This document shows positions 54,641 to 57,604 of a stretch of 57,604 nt of DNA, one piece after another. The notes under the pieces are model-generated. The model was not told the origin of the DNA, ran no database searches, and saw only the letters and a program-made list of their open reading frames with translations. The translations under genes were made by a program, and so were the position numbers. The first letter of the stretch is position 1. Each line of letters starts with the position of its first letter. Origin of the DNA: Candidatus Minthosoma equi (GTDB taxonomy: Bacteria; Bacteroidota; Bacteroidia; Bacteroidales; Bacteroidaceae); the NCBI GenBank assembly GCA_018064885.1, contig JAGHUI010000036.1, positions 1 through 57,604 on the forward strand, in the 5' to 3' direction.

Positions 54641-57118
54641 TTATCGTTTTAGTTTTCTTTTCTTTTTCGTTGGATCAACCTTTTTCCACTTGTCTGTGCC
54701 GACCTTTTCCACCCATCCTTCAATCTTCCATCGGGAGACGATATGCTTGACAGGTGAGAAGATGCCCAATCGCTGGCAGCGAGTCATGATGTCCGTCTTA
54801 TCAAATTCGTCAGGCAATTCATCGTAGAGAGAAGCATTGTGGCGAACCGTCTGGGCGAGAGCCTTGCGTGCTTGGTCGTTCATAAGCTCGTTGTACTTCT
54901 CGCCGAAGACCTTTATGCGCTCTTGAAGGTCTTTCTCCATGTAGGCAATCACGAAGTCCTTGATTATCTCCTTTTCCTTCTCGCCTACCTTTGCCCACAA
55001 GCCGTAGCAGGCGAGAGCGAGCGAGCCGCCCATTCGTGCCGTTCTGCGACGGAACGTGTCCTTTGCATGATTTCGGGCAAGCATTGCCTCGCTGAGCTTC
55101 TCCTTCTGCCATTTCTGCAAGTGCGGCCAGAGCCAAGAGAGGTCAATTTCTTGGAAGTCTTTGAAGGTGTATTTCCACTTGATTTGAGTGTCAAAATCCT
55201 TCTCGTCAACCTGCTCGGCTTCCTCCACCGTGAAATCTATTGCTTCCCTGTAGGTGTTCTCGTCCCACATCTGCACCACGCTTTCAATGGCTTCTCTCTG
55301 CTTCGCATTGAGCTTCTTGAAGATTGGCATTTCGGCAAACTCCTGATTGAGGATTGGGCAGAACGAGAAGCGTGTTATCATGCCGTTCTCTATGTTCTGG
55401 AAGCATCGGTCAATCTGTGCAGGTGTGCCTGTAAGCAAGATGTTGTAGAACATTCTTACGCTTCCCTTGAACGTGTTGGCACTCTTGAAGTCCTGTCCAT
55501 ACTCGCCATTGTCCCAAGCGACACGGAGCATATCGGTCTTATCGCCACCAGCCGCCTTTGAGCCCTTCACAAACGTATCGACCTCTTCGGCGAACGTGAA
55601 CATGTGGTAGCCTTTGTTGTCTCGCATCTTTGACAGGAACTCTGGCTGAGAGTTGATAGCCGCCATGATGCGCTTGCTGACGTGCGGATCGTTCTTTGCT
55701 GAATCATCGCCCTTCTTGTTGCGGAGGTAGATGGCTTCACGCATTCCTGCGACCACGTCACGAATCTTTGTCAATTCAAAGAGCTTTTCTATGTACGGCT
55801 GGCAGAATGACTTTCCGCTTCCTGCAGGCGCATAGATGATGTTGAAGAAGGTGGTCGTGAGCAAGTGACCGTCCATGTAAGTAGAGCGGAGGTAGCTCGT
55901 TTGCGTTCCGATGATAGGAGCGAGAGCGAAGATTGCAGGCCATTTGAAATCCTTAGGCGCACAGCTGACGAACTCTCGGAACACAGGCGGCAGCTTGGAC
56001 GGAATTGGCACATCGGTTTGTGTCTCTTCCATTTCCAGAATCTGCTTTGCTTCTGCTGTCACTCGCTCCTTGACTTGGTAGTAGCCATTGTCCTTCAGGA
56101 AGAAATAGAAGTCTCTCGGAATCTGACGGAGCGTTGTGCTTCTCGTGATGCCCTTGCATTGCTTCTGTCTCTCATCGGAAGGAAGACCGAAGTCTGGCAG
56201 AACGGCGAAGAGAACCTTCCATTCGTTGTTGGCAATGGAGCGGAAATCTGAAACCAAACGGTTGTAGAAGTTGTGTCGCTCTCCTTGCTCTGGCTTGCCA
56301 AGCTTGTTCACATACTTTTCAGCAATCTCCGTCAGCAGAAAACCATGATAGGTCATTTTTCGTAGCGTTTCAAGCTCTTGCTCGTATTCATCTGCCGAAC
56401 CGTTTTCGCTCTCCACTTTGCCGACTCCTTTCGCATCACTTGCTGCTGAGCCAGATGCTTTCTTTTCATTCTCTCCTTCTTCATTGTATGCAGATTTTAT
56501 AGGCTTATGAGTTGGTTCGTCCCACAGATTTTCGACGTAATAAATAATGTCATTCTTTCCCACCACGAAAGACAGTCGGGAGAAGTCCTTGCAAGCCGAA
56601 TCATAGTCGCCGTACTTGTCAAGCCCTAACTCTTGAACGAGCCAATCCATGTGTTCCTTGACAGTCGGGAAATCCTTGACCGCCCTTGCCACAATGCGAA
56701 GACCGCAACCCGATGGAGTGACATGAGCGAGCACGATTCCAAGCTCCTCGCATCGAGGCTCTATCTTCTCTTTAAACACCTTGCAAATGTATTGACTAAC
56801 ACCCTGCATAGCGCTCCCTCCCTCTACGGGAGGGCTGGGGAGGGTCTTTTCTATATGGTCAATGTCAATCATGTAGAACTGGGTAGGCTCAAGCATTTCT
56901 GCTCTGCGCTCTCCATCGGCATTGCAGCCCACCCACATCGCTGCAGGCAGAAGAGCCTTGTAGCGAGAGTATGTTTCCTTATCGCCTTGCTCCAAGTACA
57001 TTCTCGCTCTTTCCACGTTGACCTCCACAGCGGTGTCGCTGATCAATTGCTCGAGCACCTCTTTTGTCAGCGGCTTCGCTTTCTTATCCGTTACTCTTTC
57101 TAAATACTGAAATCTCAT
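54641..57118 (-). CDS. BT4734-type primase-like and DUF3987 helicase-like protein of a mobile element
   Basis: 825 residues. The N-terminal BT4734/primase-like domain spans about 1-215 (AMWVGCNADGERRAEMLE, YMIDIDHIEK, HVTPSGCGLRIVARAV). DUF3987 follows from about 370, with PPVFREFVSCAPKDFKWPA, Walker A APAGSGKS and a Walker-B-like TFAEEVDTFV. Together these make a primase-helicase of the type found in Bacteroidales mobile elements. An in-frame palindromic repeat adds LPSPPVEGGS near residue 92. The C-terminus KKKRKLKR arises from an AAAACG-type tract and stops inside it. The start overlaps the stop of the small upstream gene by ATGA. A TAACTTTG box at 54636-54643 overlaps its stop and may serve the P5-like gene. 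Confidence 0.88.
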   Translation of the reverse strand: MRFQYLERVTDKKAKPLTKEVLEQLISDTAVEVNVERARMYLEQGDKETYSRYKALLPAAMWVGCNADGERRAEMLEPTQFYMIDIDHIEKTLPSPPVEGGSAMQGVSQYICKVFKEKIEPRCEELGIVLAHVTPSGCGLRIVARAVKDFPTVKEHMDWLVQELGLDKYGDYDSACKDFSRLSFVVGKNDIIYYVENLWDEPTHKPIKSAYNEEGENEKKASGSAASDAKGVGKVESENGSADEYEQELETLRKMTYHGFLLTEIAEKYVNKLGKPEQGERHNFYNRLVSDFRSIANNEWKVLFAVLPDFGLPSDERQKQCKGITRSTTLRQIPRDFYFFLKDNGYYQVKERVTAEAKQILEMEETQTDVPIPSKLPPVFREFVSCAPKDFKWPAIFALAPIIGTQTSYLRSTYMDGHLLTTTFFNIIYAPAGSGKSFCQPYIEKLFELTKIRDVVAGMREAIYLRNKKGDDSAKNDPHVSKRIMAAINSQPEFLSKMRDNKGYHMFTFAEEVDTFVKGSKAAGGDKTDMLRVAWDNGEYGQDFKSANTFKGSVRMFYNILLTGTPAQIDRCFQNIENGMITRFSFCPILNQEFAEMPIFKKLNAKQREAIESVVQMWDENTYREAIDFTVEEAEQVDEKDFDTQIKWKYTFKDFQEIDLSWLWPHLQKWQKEKLSEAMLARNHAKDTFRRRTARMGGSLALACYGLWAKVGEKEKEIIKDFVIAYMEKDLQERIKVFGEKYNELMNDQARKALAQTVRHNASLYDELPDEFDKTDIMTRCQRLGIFSPVKHIVSRWKIEGWVEKVGTDKWKKVDPTKKKRKLKR
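56815..56848. repeat. Palindromic CCCTCCC/GGGAGGG repeat inside a coding region
   Basis: A 7-bp CCCTCCC stem, loop TCTAC, GGGAGGG, then CTGGGGAGGGTC. It resembles a dispersed Prevotella-type palindromic repeat and is translated in frame as part of LPSPPVEGGS within the primase domain. Confidence 0.75.
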
Positions 57119-57402
57119 TTCTTAAAATTGTAGGTTAATAACTTAGTAATCACCACGGTCACAGCCTTAGTGAACATCTCCGAGATCACGTCCCTTCCAC
57201 CTTTCGGCAGAGAGATCAGCACCTGCACCCTATTCTTCGAAGTCTTGATGCTCCAGTTCTCGCCCTCAGTCACCATCTTCGTCCCATTAGGGTTCGTACC
57301 CTTCTGTTCCGGCTGGCATTGAAACTCGCCAAACTCATTCACCCAGAACGTGCCATGATACTTCTCGCCAGGCACTAATTGCATTTTCTGCTTTTCCTTC
57401 AT
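57115..57402 (-). CDS. Small hypothetical protein upstream of the primase-helicase
   Basis: 95 residues, soluble and basic at both ends. Beta-rich in appearance (GEKYHGTFWVNEFGEFQCQ, NWSIKTSKNRVQVLISL), with a helical tail (VISEMFTKAVTVVITKLLTY). No family recognised. The stop overlaps the primase start as ATGA, so they are translationally coupled; a single-strand DNA-binding or accessory role is only a guess. Its start is fixed by the repeat-containing leader. Confidence 0.72.
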   Translation of the reverse strand: MKEKQKMQLVPGEKYHGTFWVNEFGEFQCQPEQKGTNPNGTKMVTEGENWSIKTSKNRVQVLISLPKGGRDVISEMFTKAVTVVITKLLTYNFKK

Positions 57403-57409
57403 ATCCTTG

Positions 57410-57444
57410 CTTTCGTTTTCGTTTTAGTTTTCGTTTTCGTTTTC
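57410..57444. repeat. AAAACG hexanucleotide tract in the leader of the small gene
   Basis: On the minus strand, units of AAAACG with one AAAACT lie directly before the ATG at 57402; same family as 51742-51793 and 54640-54670. Confidence 0.8.
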
Positions 57445-57445
57445 C

Positions 57446-57495
57446 CACCGTCAACGTCCCTCAAAACTGAACGAGCATCAAATATTTTTTTAAAA
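57446..57495 (-). repeat. 50-bp leader repeat, copy 2
   Basis: Second copy of the element at 54546-54595, located 2,900 bases away in the same orientation, here followed by the hexamer tract and the small gene. The last 109 bases of the window hold no feature beyond A/T-rich sequence. Confidence 0.85.
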
Positions 57496-57604
57496 GTTCT
57501 ACTGGATTTTGTATGAAAGTGCCCTATCGGGCCAATTGAAAAAACAAAAAAATCAACCATAAAAAACATAAAAAAACAGTTCAATTATTGTTTTTTCTTG
57601 TTTT

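Noticed and set aside
57399-57584. 61-codon frame on the minus strand at the window end
   Set aside because: It contains the leader repeat and the hexamer tract and ends in KTKTKTK from the tract; this is leader sequence.

Overview
The window looks like a chromosomal segment of a Bacteroidales bacterium, most likely Prevotella or a close relative. The grounds are: an A+T-rich genome with Bacteroidetes-type promoters (TTTG or TTG, 19-21 bases, TAnnTTTG) and weak Shine-Dalgarno sites; a SprA/Sov-type type IX secretion channel directly after ruvA; the run DUF1599 / DoxX-like / tpiA / SPOR / folE; ECF sigma plus FecR-like regulation; fimbrillin-DUF3575-DUF5119 genes; and VirE/VapE-type primase-helicase genes. 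No tRNA, rRNA or CRISPR array was seen. Functional calls come from reading the translated sequences only, with no database search.

Layout. (1) 1-7826, minus strand: 3'-truncated gdhA, a DUF1573-GH3 glycosidase, a FecR-TM-zinc-ribbon envelope protein, a VanX-like D-Ala-D-Ala dipeptidase lipoprotein and an acetolactate decarboxylase lipoprotein. (2) 7916-11658, accessory: a small Cys-rich protein, an array of GTGACGAGT-type sites, a VapE-type ATPase, and a divergent 457-residue protein of unknown function with a consensus promoter. (3) 11706-33950, plus strand, core: pepP, ruvA, sprA, a hypothetical gene, xseA-xseB, ndk, an M23-LysM peptidase, DUF1599, a DoxX/MauE-like protein, tpiA, SPOR, folE, dnaG and recG. 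(4) 33966-39013, minus strand: a GH97-N/outer-membrane-barrel hybrid, then an ECF sigma factor, a short FecR-like anti-sigma factor and a barrel-less STN/MG2/plug protein read as one regulatory operon. (5) 39014-45063: an orphan copy of the GTGACGAGT array, a serpin lipoprotein, a GH43-like hydrolase, an outer-membrane protein and a MORN-PrsW pair. (6) 45194-53970, plus strand: one long apparent operon of fimbrillin, DUF3575, DUF5119, a membrane-anchored TIR protein, two paralogous exported coiled-coil proteins (one with TPRs) and a CASTOR/POLLUX-like channel with a C-terminal RyR-type domain. (7) 54023-57604, minus strand, mobile-element-like: a P5-like protein, a BT4734/DUF3987 primase-helicase and a small protein, with duplicated 50-bp leaders and hexanucleotide tracts.

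The most interesting system is region 6. The three fimbrial-type proteins face the surface. The TIR protein should place a putative NAD-consuming domain in the cytoplasm and a small beta domain in the periplasm. The last gene encodes a predicted ion channel with nucleotide-binding-type domains and an RyR-like domain. A surface-sensing, NAD-metabolite-to-channel pathway is an inference, but the colinearity, tight spacing and domain logic make it worth testing. The second theme is non-coding structure: a paired iteron-like array (one copy beside vapE, one orphan), hexamer tracts that run through stop codons, and an in-frame palindromic repeat inside a primase gene.
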